NCBI RefSeq assembly: GCF_016743775.1
Contig: NZ_JAEQMY010000003.1
Span: 1-64,000, forward strand
DNA: 64,000 bases
Source of the DNA: Microvirga aerilata
Lineage (GTDB): Bacteria; Pseudomonadota; Alphaproteobacteria; Rhizobiales; Beijerinckiaceae
Direction of reading: 5' to 3'
Both the position numbers and the translations under genes were made by a program. Of the stretch, positions 25,712 through 39,163 are shown piece by piece. The notes beneath the pieces were generated by a model. It made no database searches and had not been told where the DNA came from. It worked only from the letters and a program-made list of their open reading frames with translations. The stretch's first letter is position 1; the number at the start of each line of letters is the position of its first letter.

Positions 25712-26131
25712 ATGACAGATAGCGTGATTGATGAGGGTTACCGTCCGACAGAAGACGAGCCCTTCATGAATGAGCGGCAGAGGGAGTATTTCAGGCGCAA
25801 GCTGATCCGTTGGAAGCACGATATCCTCAAAGAGGCTCAGGAAACCCTCGCTACCTTGCAGAGCGAGAACGAGAATCATCCTGACCTTGCGGATCGCGCT
25901 TCTTCGGAAACGGACCGGGCCATCGAACTTCGCGCCAGGGACCGTCAGCGCAAGCTGATCGCCAAAATCGATGCCGCGCTCTCGCGGATCGAGGATGGCA
26001 GCTACGGCTACTGCGAGGATACGGGTGATCCGATCTCTCTCAAGCGCCTGGAGGCTCGTCCCATTGCAACCCTGTCCCTCGAAGCGCAGGAGCGCCATGA
26101 GAGGAACGAGCGGGTCTACCGGGACGACTGA
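25712..26131 (+). CDS. dksA: DksA-type RNA polymerase-binding transcription factor
   Basis: 139 residues from ATG 25712 (the frame is open upstream to 25649, but the family start MTDSVIDEGYRPTEDEPFM lies here). Coiled-coil arms (EYFRRKLIRWKHDILKE and ETDRAIELRARDRQRKLIAKIDAALSRI) carry the secondary-channel tip, and the C-terminal globular part reads YGYCEDTGDPISLKRLEARPIATLS. Only one of the four usual zinc cysteines remains, as known for alphaproteobacterial DksA, so it should be zinc-independent. Acts with ppGpp on RNA polymerase. Confidence 0.95.
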   Translation: MTDSVIDEGYRPTEDEPFMNERQREYFRRKLIRWKHDILKEAQETLATLQSENENHPDLADRASSETDRAIELRARDRQRKLIAKIDAALSRIEDGSYGYCEDTGDPISLKRLEARPIATLSLEAQERHERNERVYRDD

Positions 26132-26166
26132 CGGCCCTCTGCCAAAAATCGACAGCGAGAAATCGA

Positions 26167-26194
26167 AAGGGCTCCGCAAGCGGAGCCCTTTTCC
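26167..26194. terminator. Bidirectional terminator between dksA and the FliO-like gene
   Basis: AAGGGCTCCGC, loop AA, GCGGAGCCCTT then TTCC; A-rich upstream side gives a T run on the minus strand too. It separates two convergent genes. Confidence 0.9.
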
Positions 26195-26234
26195 TTTGAC
26201 CTGCCGGGTTTTGACAAGGAGGCGGCCGAGCGCC

Positions 26235-27500
26235 TCAGCTCTTCTTGGAAGGATCGAGCGGACGCCCGAGCAGGCGGGCGAACTCCGCCTCGATGTCCTC
26301 GACGGAGAAGGGATCGGAGGCCTTCTCGGACGCCGCAGGCGCCTCCCTGGTCCGGGGAGGCAAGGGCGCCGTTACGGATGGCGGAGGCGGAGCCGGGCGA
26401 ACCGGCTCGATGGCAGGCGTCTCTGTCCGGGGAGCCGCCTCAGGCTCTTCCCTGGAGTCCTCGTCGTCCATGGCGGCATCGTAGAGGCCTACGGGCTCAT
26501 CGCCCGCCGGAGTTGCATCGGGTCCGAGAAGGTCGTCCTCGTCCGAAACATCCTCATGCACCACAGGGGAAGCAACGGGCGCTGGAGCGACCGGAGCGAC
26601 CGGAGCGGCGGGAGACGGCGAAACAGGGCTCGCAGGGCGCTTCAAGGCCTCTTCCAGCTGCTTGGCCATATCCGACAGGAGGCCGGCATCGGGCGCGGGC
26701 CGTTCGGCCGGGGGCGGCGCGTCGGGAACAATGGGCTGCGGCTCGCGAACGGGCTCGGGATGCACCGGTGCCGGGGACGGCATCGGCGGCATGGGCGTAG
26801 GCCTTGACTGGAACGGGGGAGGCGTCACCGCCGGGCGAGGCTCCGGACGCTCCACGACCGGGTTGGGAGCCGGTGGAGTGGTGGGGGCAACGGATGTTCT
26901 GGCCTCCGCGCGCAGTCCCTGGATTGCCGGGGTTGCGGATACGGCGACCGCATCGGGCTTCAGCACGGGTTCCGGACGGGCCGGAACCGGTGCGCTGACG
27001 GCCGCCACGGGCGCGAGCTCTTCGGCTGCATCCGACTCCTCGGAGGGCCGCCGCACGAAGGAGCCGAGTTGCGCTGCGAGCTGGCTCTCGATGGACGGCC
27101 GCCCGGAGGGTTCGACCTGGGGAGGGCGCGGGGCCTGCTCCAGGACGGGGTCCAGGCGCTCCATGCCGGTATCGTTGGAGGCCGCGGGAGCACGGGCCCC
27201 GGCAACGCGTACGATGTTGGTTTCGATCACCACGTCATTGGGGCCGCCGATGAGCAGAAGGTGTTCGACATTGTCGCGACGGAGCAGGAGAAGCTGCCGC
27301 TGCCGGTCGAGATCGTAGACGTCGACGATGCCGAGCCGCGGCTGCCGGCTGCGGCCGCGATCGCTGCCGGGCATCATCAGGCGTGCGCCCGTGAGCTTGC
27401 GGAAGACTACACCGAACAGCACGAGCAGGATCAGGATGATCGCAAAGGCGATCGCGAATTGGACCGCCCGTGACGCTTCGATACCAAAAAGAGATGACAC
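26235..27500 (-). CDS. FliO-like membrane protein with long proline-rich tail
   Basis: 421 residues from a GTG with GAGAG upstream. A single N-terminal membrane helix (AVQFAIAFAIILILLVLFGVVF) precedes a compact beta domain RLGIVDVYDLDRQRQLLLLRRDNVEHLLLIGGPNDVVIE that fits the FliO family (flagellar export/MopB). The remaining ~300 residues are proline/alanine-rich and probably disordered, ending in a conserved-looking DPFSVEDIEAEFARLLGRPL. No other flagellar genes are nearby, so assignment to flagellar export is by domain only; such stand-alone genes beside cckA are seen in Hyphomicrobiales. A CtrA box lies 86 bases upstream. Confidence 0.75.
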   Translation of the reverse strand: MSSLFGIEASRAVQFAIAFAIILILLVLFGVVFRKLTGARLMMPGSDRGRSRQPRLGIVDVYDLDRQRQLLLLRRDNVEHLLLIGGPNDVVIETNIVRVAGARAPAASNDTGMERLDPVLEQAPRPPQVEPSGRPSIESQLAAQLGSFVRRPSEESDAAEELAPVAAVSAPVPARPEPVLKPDAVAVSATPAIQGLRAEARTSVAPTTPPAPNPVVERPEPRPAVTPPPFQSRPTPMPPMPSPAPVHPEPVREPQPIVPDAPPPAERPAPDAGLLSDMAKQLEEALKRPASPVSPSPAAPVAPVAPAPVASPVVHEDVSDEDDLLGPDATPAGDEPVGLYDAAMDDEDSREEPEAAPRTETPAIEPVRPAPPPPSVTAPLPPRTREAPAASEKASDPFSVEDIEAEFARLLGRPLDPSKKS

Positions 27501-27585
27501 GATGAACTCTCAAGCGTTGTGCAGGCCTCTGCAGGCCAGTTCTGTGTTGGTTGTACCACAATGGCCGCCAAAGCGAGCCGCAAGG

Positions 27586-27601
27586 TTAACAGATGGTTAA
27601 C
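27586..27601. promoter_or_regulatory. CtrA box between the FliO-like gene and cckA
   Basis: TTAA-CAGATGG-TTAAC, a perfect TTAA-N7-TTAA(C) site; read on the minus strand it gives TTAACCAT followed by TTAACC. It lies 86 bases upstream of the FliO-like start and 287 bases upstream of cckA. Confidence 0.75.
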
Positions 27602-27887
27602 GCCGCAGCCCTGGAGCCCGGGCGTGTCGAGCAGGGACCATCCCCGACGTTCCGTCCAAGATGGGTCTGTTTGCCTTTTCATCAAGGAAAACAAGGTTTC
27701 CATTTGGCGATGCTGCCTGGTGAAATCCCATGCGGGGCATGAACCGCTTGCGCTGGTCGCCGCTGCCGCCTTAGAGGTCAATCAAGAATTTGCGTGTAGT
27801 ATGATCGGCAAAGATCGAGCGGTTGGCCGCAATCCTGCAGCCGGTGCCGTCAGGCACATCCGCCTCCCTGAAGGATGTTGGTATTCC
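27602..27887. other. cckA leader/promoter region
   Basis: No gene seen. The open frame upstream of the cckA ATG is not preceded by a start with a ribosome binding site. AAGGA lies ~12 bases before the ATG at 27888. Confidence 0.4.
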
Positions 27888-30419
27888 ATGGCTTATGAGG
27901 GCGATACGCCAAAGGGTTCGGCCATCGACCGTTCTGACCGTCAGGGCCATATCGGGTGGGTCCTTCTCCTGGCCACCCTCCTCGTGGGCGCGACCCTGAG
28001 CCTGCGGTATCTTGGAATGCAACAGGCTCAGCCGCTGATCCTGGGACTGCTGGCCTTCTTCGCCATGGCGGGCGTCTTCTTCCTCTTCGCCATGGCCATC
28101 GGCGTGGTTCAGTTCGCAGGCAAAACCACCCGCAACGACATTACGAAACTCATTTCGGATACGTCCGGCGACGGCCTTGTGGTGATCGAGGACGACGGTC
28201 GGATCATCTACGCCAACGAGGCCTATCTGTTCCTGGCCGGGTCGCAGGGCGGCGACGTGCGGCCGGTCGAGCGCCTCTTCATGGGAGCGCCGGAGGTGTC
28301 GGAGGCGATCTACCGGCTGGCGCAGGCCGCCCGCGAGCACCGCACAGGCACGGAGGAAATTCGCCTGTCTCCCTCCCTGGACGGTGTGCAGGAATTCGGC
28401 TGGTACCGCGTCCGGGTGCGTCCCGTGCCCCGTCCCGGCGGGCGGCAGGCGGCTCTCTGGGCCATCGCCGAGGTCACTCACGAGCGGGAGCGCCAGGAGA
28501 ACGTCTTCCAGGAACTGCAGCATGCCATCGACTATCTCGATCATGCCCCTGCGGGCTTTCTGTCCATCGATCCCGACGGCTCCATCATCTATCTGAACGC
28601 GACGCTCGCCTCCTGGCTCGACTACGACCTCGCGCAGGTCGGCTCCGGCGGCTTGAACCTCGCCGACATCGTGCCGCGCAACGTGGTGGCGATGATGACC
28701 TCCTTCTCAGGGGAACCGGGCAGCGTTCGCACGGAAACCTTCGATCTGGACCTGCGCCGCCGCAACGGTCAGTTCCTGCCCGTGCGCCTTTATCATCGCA
28801 TCGCCTTCGGCCAGGATGGCCGGATGGGAGCCTCCCGGACCCTCGTCCTCAACCGGTCGGCCGGGGGAGAGGTGCACGAGGGGCAGCGGGCCGCCGAGGT
28901 GCGTTTCGCCCGGTTCTTCAACAACACTCCCATTGCCATCGCGACGGTCAATCAGGCGGGACGGATCGTCCATGCGAACGCGCCGTTCTCCAAGCTGTTC
29001 GGCACGTTGCCCCGCACGGGGGAGGGGGCAGGGGACGGGCCTTCCATTCTCGATGCGTTCGGTGACCGCGGGCCCATCGAGGCAGCCCTGAAGGCCGCTG
29101 CGGAGAACCGAGGGGATATTCCACCCCTCGAGCTCCAGACGGCGGGCGAGAGCGGGGGCTCCGTCAGGGTTTGGGTGACGCCTGTGGGCGATACCGGGGC
29201 GGACGGCGAGACGTCGATCCTCTACGCGCTGGACACCACGGATTTCCGGAAGGTCGAGGAGCAGCTGGCCCAATCCCAGAAGATGAATGCCGTGGGCCAA
29301 CTCGCGGGCGGCGTGGCGCACGATTTCAACAACGTGCTGCAGGCCATCATCGGCTACAGCGACCTGCTGCTCGCCAACCACCGGCCGACCGACCCGTCCT
29401 TCCAGGACATCATGCAGATCAAGCAGAACGCGAACCGGGCCGCGAGCCTGGTGCGCCAGCTTCTGGCCTTCTCCCGCCGCCAGACCCTGCGGCCGGAGGT
29501 TCTGAACCTCAACGACCGGCTCTACGACCTTTCCATGCTGCTGAAGCGCCTTCTGGGCGAGCGCGTGGAGCTGGATCTCGGTCACGGCCGCGATCTGTGG
29601 TTCGTGAAGGCGGACGTGAACCAGTTCGAGCAGGTGGTCGTGAACCTGGCGGTCAATGCGCGTGACGCCATGCCGAACGGCGGCAAGCTCGCGATCCGCA
29701 CGGCCAATGTGACGGCGGCCGAGGCCGCCCGCCTGAACGTGAGCGCCATGCCGCCTGCCGACTACGTGGTGGTCGAGGTGTCCGATACGGGCTCGGGCAT
29801 GACGCCCGAGGTTCTCGAGAAGATCTTCGAGCCCTTCTTCACCACCAAGGAGGTAGGCAAGGGCACGGGACTGGGCCTGTCCACGGTTTTCGGCATCGTC
29901 AAGCAGTCGGGCGGCTATATCGACGTGGATTCGAGACCCGGCGAGGGAACGACCTTCCGCATCTACCTGCCCCGGCATGTTCCGGCTGTTCAGGAGATGC
30001 CCGAGGAGGTCAAGCCCGAAGCTGCCAAGAAGCCCGCTGCCGACATGACGGGGCAGGGTACGATCCTCCTCGTGGAAGACGAGGATCCGGTGCGGGCCGT
30101 GAACGCCCGCGCGCTTTCCGCCCGCGGCTACACGGTGCTGGAGGCGGCCTCCGGCATCGAGGCCATGGAGATCATCGAGCAGCGCGGCGCGCCGGTCGAT
30201 CTCGTGGTCTCCGACGTGGTCATGCCGGAAATGGACGGCCCGACCCTGCTGGGCGAGTTGCGCAAGCTCTACCCGGACCTCAAGGTGATCTTCGTCTCCG
30301 GCTATGCCGAAGAGGCCTTCCGCAAGAACCTGCCCGAGGGCGAGGAATTCAACTTCCTGCCAAAGCCCTTCAGCCTGCGCCAGCTGGTCGAGACCGTGAA
30401 GCAGGTGATTGGGCAATAA
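27888..30419 (+). CDS. cckA: Cell cycle hybrid histidine kinase CckA
   Basis: 843 residues. Two membrane helices (~24-42 and ~51-73) are followed by PAS-like sensor domains (~85-200, ~215-330, ~340-450), HisKA with phospho-accepting His478 in GVAHDFNN, an ATPase domain ([39 protein letters not shown]) and a receiver domain with Asp776 in [10 protein letters not shown]. CckA phosphorylates ChpT, then CtrA and CpdR, to time division and polarity; as a phosphatase it reverses this. The ATG at 27888 is picked because the conserved product starts there. A CtrA box upstream suggests feedback. Confidence 0.95.
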   Translation: MAYEGDTPKGSAIDRSDRQGHIGWVLLLATLLVGATLSLRYLGMQQAQPLILGLLAFFAMAGVFFLFAMAIGVVQFAGKTTRNDITKLISDTSGDGLVVIEDDGRIIYANEAYLFLAGSQGGDVRPVERLFMGAPEVSEAIYRLAQAAREHRTGTEEIRLSPSLDGVQEFGWYRVRVRPVPRPGGRQAALWAIAEVTHERERQENVFQELQHAIDYLDHAPAGFLSIDPDGSIIYLNATLASWLDYDLAQVGSGGLNLADIVPRNVVAMMTSFSGEPGSVRTETFDLDLRRRNGQFLPVRLYHRIAFGQDGRMGASRTLVLNRSAGGEVHEGQRAAEVRFARFFNNTPIAIATVNQAGRIVHANAPFSKLFGTLPRTGEGAGDGPSILDAFGDRGPIEAALKAAAENRGDIPPLELQTAGESGGSVRVWVTPVGDTGADGETSILYALDTTDFRKVEEQLAQSQKMNAVGQLAGGVAHDFNNVLQAIIGYSDLLLANHRPTDPSFQDIMQIKQNANRAASLVRQLLAFSRRQTLRPEVLNLNDRLYDLSMLLKRLLGERVELDLGHGRDLWFVKADVNQFEQVVVNLAVNARDAMPNGGKLAIRTANVTAAEAARLNVSAMPPADYVVVEVSDTGSGMTPEVLEKIFEPFFTTKEVGKGTGLGLSTVFGIVKQSGGYIDVDSRPGEGTTFRIYLPRHVPAVQEMPEEVKPEAAKKPAADMTGQGTILLVEDEDPVRAVNARALSARGYTVLEAASGIEAMEIIEQRGAPVDLVVSDVVMPEMDGPTLLGELRKLYPDLKVIFVSGYAEEAFRKNLPEGEEFNFLPKPFSLRQLVETVKQVIGQ

Positions 30420-30489
30420 GACATTGTTTTCATAGGGTCTTTTCGCTGCGGCATTCTGGCCCGCGAAAGGACTGTGAATTCTCCGGTGA

Positions 30490-30504
30490 GAACGGAAAAT
30501 GAAC
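30490..30504. promoter_or_regulatory. SOS box (LexA site) upstream of recA
   Basis: GAAC-GGAAAAT-GAAC, the GAAC-N7-GAAC form of alphaproteobacterial LexA operators, 87 bases before the recA ATG. A further GAAC follows at 30514-30517. Candidate promoter TTGTAA (30505-30510) and CATATA or TATAAA near 30528-30536. Confidence 0.8.
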
Positions 30505-30590
30505 TTGTAAATGAGAACAAATTGAGTACATATAAACTCTCAATAGCGCGTTGAGATTCACTCTTCCTCCTGCCATAAGGATGTTAGGTC

Positions 30591-31685
<1,095 letters not shown>

Positions 31686-31714
31686 GCTTTTGCTCTCCTT
31701 CAAGGGCAAACGAA

Positions 31715-31746
31715 AGGCCGTCGCGAGAGATCGCGGCGGTCTTTTT
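31715..31746 (+). terminator. Terminator after recA
   Basis: AGGCCGTCGCGA (31715-31726), loop GAGA, TCGCGGCGGTCT (31731-31742) with two G-T pairs, then TTTTG. Confidence 0.85.
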
Positions 31747-32207
31747 GTTTGTTCTTCTCACAGAGCGTCATCTCGGGGCTGCGGAGCAGAACCTGTGGTC
31801 GTCAGATGGGAATGGCGCTGGAACCCTCCTGCCCCATTAGCCTCGGGCTTGCCCGGGACTTGTCTTGACGATGCGCAAGCCGGGAACACCCGACTTGCGG
31901 TGGGGAGGAGTGGGAGGTGTGAGCGATAGCCTATGAAGGCGAGGCGCTGGCACCCCCACTCGGTCGCTGCCGCGACTACCCCTCCCCACACAGCGGAGGG
32001 AACATGCGCTCCACTCGTCCAACGATCCCGGATCGGCTTCGCCGTCCGGGATGACAGGAGGTGAGGGGCATTGGGCCGGGCATATCCAACGCTTAAGCCT
32101 TCAGCGCGAAACGCCGCCTCGACAGCAAAGGCGCGGACGGTTAAAACCGGCCTCCACTAAGACATTGATCAGCCGTCGCGGCTCTTTGCATCCGAGTTTG
32201 AAACCCC
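31747..32207. other. recA-alaS intergenic region with repeat remnants
   Basis: No gene seen. It holds GC-rich repeat-like segments with clustered GGGGAGGAG/CCCCTCC words (~31900-31990) and the palindromic element at 32025-32058. Confidence 0.5.
32025..32058. repeat. Palindromic element (left of alaS)
   Basis: ATCCCGGA (32025-32032) and TCCGGGAT (32045-32052) around TCGGCTTCGCCG, followed by GACAGG. It is the near-exact reverse complement of the element at 34883-34911. Confidence 0.75.
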
Positions 32208-34871
<2,664 letters not shown>

Positions 34872-34882
34872 GGAAAGGTGCC

Positions 34883-34911
34883 ATCCCGGACGGCGAAAGC
34901 CGATCCGGGAT
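34883..34911. repeat. Palindromic element (right of alaS)
   Basis: ATCCCGGA (34883-34890), CGGCGAAAGCCGA, TCCGGGAT (34904-34911). Inverse copy of the element at 32025-32058 with one extra base in the loop; 12 bases after the alaS stop, so it may also act as its transcription stop. Confidence 0.75.
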
Positions 34912-34957
34912 CGCCTGAGGGGAGAGGCGCGTTCGTCGGCACGCGCCAGTTCGGACA

Positions 34958-36241
34958 TCAGTTTCTCGTAATTCTCCAGACGGTGTTCGACAGGTCGTCG
35001 GCGACGATCAGAGCGCCCCGTGGATCCACCGTCACCCCGACCGGCCGCCCCCGCGTATTGCCATCATCGACCAGGAAGCCGGACACGAAGTCGATTGGTT
35101 CGCCGGCAGGGCGGCCGTCGCGGAATGGCACGAAGATCACCTTGTAACCGACCGGTACGCTGCGATTCCAGCTGCCATGCTCGCCGACGAACACACCCTC
35201 GGCGAATTCCGGCCCCATGGCGGGGGACGAGAAAGAAACGCCGAGCGCCGCCACATGGGAGCCCAAGCCATAGTCCGGACGGATCGCTGCCGCGACCTTC
35301 GCGGGATCCTGCGGTTGCGCGCGCGGGTCGACGTTCTGGCCCCAATAGCTGTAGGGCCATCCGTAGAAGCCGCCCTCACGTACTGACGTCAAATAATCAG
35401 GAACGAGGTTGGGGCCGATTTCATCCCGTTCGTTCACCACCGCCCAGAGCTGTCCCGTTCCCGGCTGAACCGCAAGAGCCGTGGGGTTGCGCAGACCGGT
35501 CGCGTAAGGCTTGTGCGCGCCCGTCTGCGCATCGATCTGCCAAACCATGGCCCGGTCCTCCTCAGCATCCATCCCGCGCTCGGTGATGTTGCTGTTGGAC
35601 CCGATGCCCACATAGAGAAAGCGCCCATCGGCGCTCGCGGTCATCGCCTTCGTCCAGTGGTGGTTGATCACCGCGGGCAGATCCGTGACCTTCGTCGGCG
35701 GCCCGCTCGCCTGGGCCTGGCCGTCACGATAGTCGAAGCGCACCAGCGCATCTTGGTTGGCGACGTAAATAGAGCCGTTGACCAGCGCGAGGCCGTAGGG
35801 CGCATTGAGGTTGTCGGCGAAAACGCCCTGCATCTCATAAGTGCCGTCGCCATTGCCGTCACGCAGCAGCGTCAACCGATTGCCCCCTTTGACCGAAGTC
35901 TTGCCGAGGCTCTTGATGAACCCAGCGATCAGGTCCTTGGGGCGCAGCGTCGGCGCGTAGCCGCCCGATCCCTCCGCCACCAGAATGTCGCCGTTGGGAA
36001 GGACGAGAGTCTGGCGCGGGATCTTGAGATCGGTGGCAATGGGTTGAATCTTGTAGCCTGGCGGCACTTTGGGAAGATCATTGCCCCACTGGGCCGGCCT
36101 CGGGATCTTCATGGAGGGCAGCAGCCCGCGCTGCGGCTCGGGCAGGTTCGGGTTGGCGCCATATTGCGGCGGCTCAGGCTCGCTGTTGCAGGCGGAAAGG
36201 GCGAGCGCCAGGGTGCCGATCAGAAGGGACGAGCGGATCAT
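34958..36241 (-). CDS. Soluble PQQ-type sugar dehydrogenase (sorbosone dehydrogenase family) lipoprotein
   Basis: 427 residues from ATG 36241. A lipoprotein signal LLIGTLALALSAC gives a membrane-anchored periplasmic protein. The rest is a six-bladed propeller pattern: VLPNGDILVAEG, GLALVNGSIYVAN, DGRFLYVGIGSNSNITERG, GLRNPTALAVQP, VNERDEIGPNLVPDYLT, GEHGSWNRSVPVGYKVIFVPF, PVGVTVDPRGALIVADD. This matches the GDH-B/sorbosone dehydrogenase-like group that may use PQQ; the sugar is unknown. Its start overlaps the stop of the DUF2231 gene (ATGA), so the two form an operon. Confidence 0.88.
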   Translation of the reverse strand: MIRSSLLIGTLALALSACNSEPEPPQYGANPNLPEPQRGLLPSMKIPRPAQWGNDLPKVPPGYKIQPIATDLKIPRQTLVLPNGDILVAEGSGGYAPTLRPKDLIAGFIKSLGKTSVKGGNRLTLLRDGNGDGTYEMQGVFADNLNAPYGLALVNGSIYVANQDALVRFDYRDGQAQASGPPTKVTDLPAVINHHWTKAMTASADGRFLYVGIGSNSNITERGMDAEEDRAMVWQIDAQTGAHKPYATGLRNPTALAVQPGTGQLWAVVNERDEIGPNLVPDYLTSVREGGFYGWPYSYWGQNVDPRAQPQDPAKVAAAIRPDYGLGSHVAALGVSFSSPAMGPEFAEGVFVGEHGSWNRSVPVGYKVIFVPFRDGRPAGEPIDFVSGFLVDDGNTRGRPVGVTVDPRGALIVADDLSNTVWRITRN

Positions 36242-36642
36242 TTCACCTCTCCGGCATGAAACCCGGAATATCCGATCCAGGCTGCAGCGAGGGCCAGGAG
36301 CGCCGTGATCGCCGACAGATAGAGGCCCTCCGGCATGGTCGCCCAGGCGTCCTTGGCATGGACAAGGGCGTTGACGAAGCCGAGCCCCCACATGGCGAGC
36401 AGCACGACGAAATACACGGCCAGCCGCCCCTTGCGCGCCGTTCCCCTGCGAAAGAGATTGATAAACGCCCAAAGCAGGGCGAAGCCGCCGACGAGCAACC
36501 CGCCGGCAATGAGCCAGGACGAGAAATTGGCCCATTGGATGTGGAAGCTCGACCGATAAGCGAGATCGCTCGCCAGCGCGCCCAGGAACAGAGGAAGCGG
36601 AAAAGCCAGAAGAATGGCGTGAAGGGGATGGAGCGGCCTCAC
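36238..36642 (-). CDS. DUF2231 domain membrane protein
   Basis: 134 residues from GTG 36642, chosen because family members start with 'PLHPLHAILLAFPL'; the open frame continues to a TTG at 36669. Four membrane helices (ILLAFPLPLFLGALASDL, WLIAGGLLVGGFALLWAFI, LAVYFVVLLAMWGLGFVNAL, GLYLSAITALLALAAAW). DUF2231 proteins are often next to cytochrome or dehydrogenase genes; here it is coupled to the sugar dehydrogenase and could receive its electrons (inferred). Confidence 0.85.
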   Translation of the reverse strand: MRPLHPLHAILLAFPLPLFLGALASDLAYRSSFHIQWANFSSWLIAGGLLVGGFALLWAFINLFRRGTARKGRLAVYFVVLLAMWGLGFVNALVHAKDAWATMPEGLYLSAITALLALAAAWIGYSGFHAGEVK

Positions 36643-36786
36643 GCGACCTGGACTGGATACAACAACCAAGGCACTTTCCCTCTCGTTCCTGATCCAGCCG
36701 CACCTGGCAAAGCTATCGGATCAATGCATGAGCAGTCGGTAGGTTTCGAACCTAGGGCCTGGAAAGAGAGAGACTGGCGGCAAGCT

Positions 36787-37227
36787 TCAATCGTGGTCCG
36801 GATGCTGGCGGGACGTCATGCGCTTCAGTTCCTCCGGCGAAGCGCCGTCCTCCGTCCGCTCGCCAGGGAACGTATGCAGCATTTCGAAGGCCGGGAGTCT
36901 GCTCTCGATCCCGTATTGAATCTCGGGCGTGACCCGGCTGGGATCGTCGAGGCTGCCGATCGAGACGGTGATGCGGTCCCGGTCTACGTAAGCGAAGGTC
37001 AGCGGCGTGCCGCAGTCCGGGCAAAACCCACGCTCCACGGCCGCCGAACTCTTGAAGAAAGCGGGCTCACCCTTCGTCCAGACCAGATCCTTGCGCGGCA
37101 CGCCGGTGAGCGGCGCGAAGTAATTGCCGAAGGCCTTCTGGCACATGCGGCAGTGGCAGATGCTGGCATGGGTCGGCTCGGACATCAGCGCATACCGCAC
37201 CGCGCCGCACTGGCAGCCCCCGGCCAT
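36787..37227 (-). CDS. GFA family (CENP-V/glutathione-dependent formaldehyde-activating-like) protein
   Basis: 146 residues from ATG 37227. Zinc-binding cysteines C5, C7 (GGCQCGAVRY), C24, C26, C29 (CHCRMC), and a later pair in RGFCPDCGTPL match the Mss4-like GFA fold. Activity on S-hydroxymethylglutathione is not established for most members, so substrate is unknown. Stand-alone gene. Confidence 0.9.
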   Translation of the reverse strand: MAGGCQCGAVRYALMSEPTHASICHCRMCQKAFGNYFAPLTGVPRKDLVWTKGEPAFFKSSAAVERGFCPDCGTPLTFAYVDRDRITVSIGSLDDPSRVTPEIQYGIESRLPAFEMLHTFPGERTEDGASPEELKRMTSRQHPDHD

Positions 37228-37410
37228 GACTGGTGTCGCATCGTCCCTCAAGGGCTCGCTCCCTCTCGCAACCGTCAGAACTGCCGGCAAGGAGACAGTG
37301 TTACTTAGGTCGCTTCGGCCACAGGTCAAACGGCGGCAATGGGAGTTCGGGCGGATCGTCCTTGAAGACCCCATACGGGCTCAAGCGGTGCACGCGAATG
37401 CGGTTCCAGA

Positions 37411-37638
37411 TCAGTGGAGCGTGGTTTCGAGGCTCAGCGAATGCAGGAGGCTTCCTTCAGGGCAAACGATGTCGAGACGCCAGCCGCTCCAGTCCTTGAT
37501 GGACCTATCCAGCTCGTACCGCAGTTCGTCGGCAGCCTGCTGGGCCTGCAGTTTTGCAGCCTGCAGATCGGAAACCTCGACCCCCGTATCGTCGAGGATC
37601 TCATCATAGTCTTTAAAAAGGTGGAAGTAGCAGCGCAT
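37411..37638 (-). CDS. DUF6894 family small protein
   Basis: 75 residues, GGAAGGA before the ATG. The sequence RCYFHLFKDYDEILDDTGVEV..., ADELR, WSGWRLDIVCPEG..L.SLSL fits the DUF6894 family, common and multi-copy in Methylobacteriaceae and Bradyrhizobium relatives. Function unknown; often stress-linked by report. Confidence 0.85.
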   Translation of the reverse strand: MRCYFHLFKDYDEILDDTGVEVSDLQAAKLQAQQAADELRYELDRSIKDWSGWRLDIVCPEGSLLHSLSLETTLH

Positions 37639-37783
37639 CTGGTATCCTTCCAGCCTCCAGCTGCTGGATGACGCTTCCTAACGACCTTCCTCCGGAAAGT
37701 GAATAGGCCCATCAGGCTACTTGACCACGCCCTCATTCGTGGCAACTCCGATGAGCAACAGGCGAGTCAGCCTTGAGAGCCGC

Positions 37784-37814
37784 AAAAGAAAACGGCCGGG
37801 ATCGACCCGGCCGT
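37784..37814 (-). terminator. Terminator after icd
   Basis: ACGGCCGGG (37792-37800), loop ATCGA, CCCGGCCGT (37806-37814); on the minus strand it is followed by TTTTCTTTT. Confidence 0.9.
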
Positions 37815-37839
37815 CCGCAATTCCAGGGTGGGCAGGGTT

Positions 37840-39054
37840 TTAGGCCGCCATCGCCTTCTTGAGGTTCTCGTCGATCTTGTCGAGGAAGCCGGTGGTGGAG
37901 AGCCACTTCTGCTCGGCGCCGACGAGCAGCGCGAGGTCCTTGGTCATGTAGCCGGCCTCGACCGTGTCCACGCAGACCTTCTCGAGGGTCTGGGCGAAGC
38001 GGGCGAGTTCCTCGTTGTTGTCGAGCTTGGCGCGGTGCGCGAGGCCGCGGGTCCAGGCGAAGATCGACGCGATGGAGTTGGTCGAGGTCTCCTTGCCCTT
38101 CTGGTGCTCGCGGTAGTGACGGGTCACGGTGCCGTGGGCGGCTTCCGCCTCGACGGTCTGGCCGTCCGGCGTCATGAGCACGGAGGTCATGAGGCCTAAG
38201 CTGCCGAAGCCCTGGGCGACCGTGTCGGACTGCACGTCGCCGTCGTAGTTCTTGCACGCCCACACATAGCCGCCCGACCACTTGAGGGCCGAGGCCACCA
38301 TGTCGTCGATGAGGCGGTGCTCGTAGTGAATGCCGGCGGCGTCGAACTTCGCCTTGAATTCGTTGTCGTAGATCTCCTGGAAGATGTCCTTGAAGCGGCC
38401 GTCATAGGCCTTGAGGATCGTGTTCTTCGTGGAGAGATAGACCGGGTACTTGCGGTTCAGGCCGTAGTTGAACGAGGCGCGGGCGAAGTCGCGGATCGAC
38501 TCGTCCAGGTTGTACATGCCCATGGCGACGCCGGCGTCCGGGAACTTGAAGATTTCCTTCTCGATGACCGTGCCGTCCTCACCCTCGAACTTGATCGTCA
38601 GGCGGCCCTTGCCGGGCACCTTGAAGTCCGTGGCCTTGTACTGGTCGCCGAAGGCGTGGCGGCCGACGATGATCGGCTGGGTCCAGCCGGGCACGAGGCG
38701 CGGCACGTTCTTGCAGATGATGGGCTCGCGGAAGATCACGCCGCCCAGGATGTTGCGGATGGTGCCGTTGGGCGACTTCCACATGTCCTTGAGCTTGAAC
38801 TCCTCGACGCGGGCCTCGTCCGGCGTGATGGTGGCGCACTTCACGCCCACGCCGTACTTCTTGATGGCCTCGGCGGCCTCGACGGTGACCTTGTCGCCCG
38901 TGGCGTCGCGGTGCTCGACGCCGAGATCGTAGTACTTCAGGTCGAGGTCGAGATAGGGGTGGATCAGCTTGTCTTTGATGAACTGCCAAATGATGCGGGT
39001 CATCTCGTCGCCGTCGAGCTCGACGACCGGATTGGCAACCTTGATCTTCGCCAT
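37840..39054 (-). CDS. icd: NADP-dependent isocitrate dehydrogenase
   Basis: 404 residues, matching the dimeric eukaryote-like NADP-IDH type found in alphaproteobacteria. Motifs: [51 protein letters not shown] (cofactor site) and [21 protein letters not shown] (metal-binding aspartates). It converts isocitrate to 2-oxoglutarate in the TCA cycle and makes NADPH. Single-gene unit with its own terminator. Confidence 0.98.
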   Translation of the reverse strand: MAKIKVANPVVELDGDEMTRIIWQFIKDKLIHPYLDLDLKYYDLGVEHRDATGDKVTVEAAEAIKKYGVGVKCATITPDEARVEEFKLKDMWKSPNGTIRNILGGVIFREPIICKNVPRLVPGWTQPIIVGRHAFGDQYKATDFKVPGKGRLTIKFEGEDGTVIEKEIFKFPDAGVAMGMYNLDESIRDFARASFNYGLNRKYPVYLSTKNTILKAYDGRFKDIFQEIYDNEFKAKFDAAGIHYEHRLIDDMVASALKWSGGYVWACKNYDGDVQSDTVAQGFGSLGLMTSVLMTPDGQTVEAEAAHGTVTRHYREHQKGKETSTNSIASIFAWTRGLAHRAKLDNNEELARFAQTLEKVCVDTVEAGYMTKDLALLVGAEQKWLSTTGFLDKIDENLKKAMAA

Positions 39055-39163
39055 GATCTCACCTTGCGCTTAGGAACTAAAACGGGCCTGCCGTCCAGCA
39101 GGCTGGTTGCCGGGGCTATAGCGCGGTTACGGCCAAGGGGGAAGGGCGGAGGATCAAAGGATT

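Noticed and set aside
34958..36703. 581-codon frame suggesting a DUF2231-dehydrogenase fusion
   Set aside because: The upstream part is an out-of-frame reading of the DUF2231 gene; the lipoprotein signal starts at 36241.
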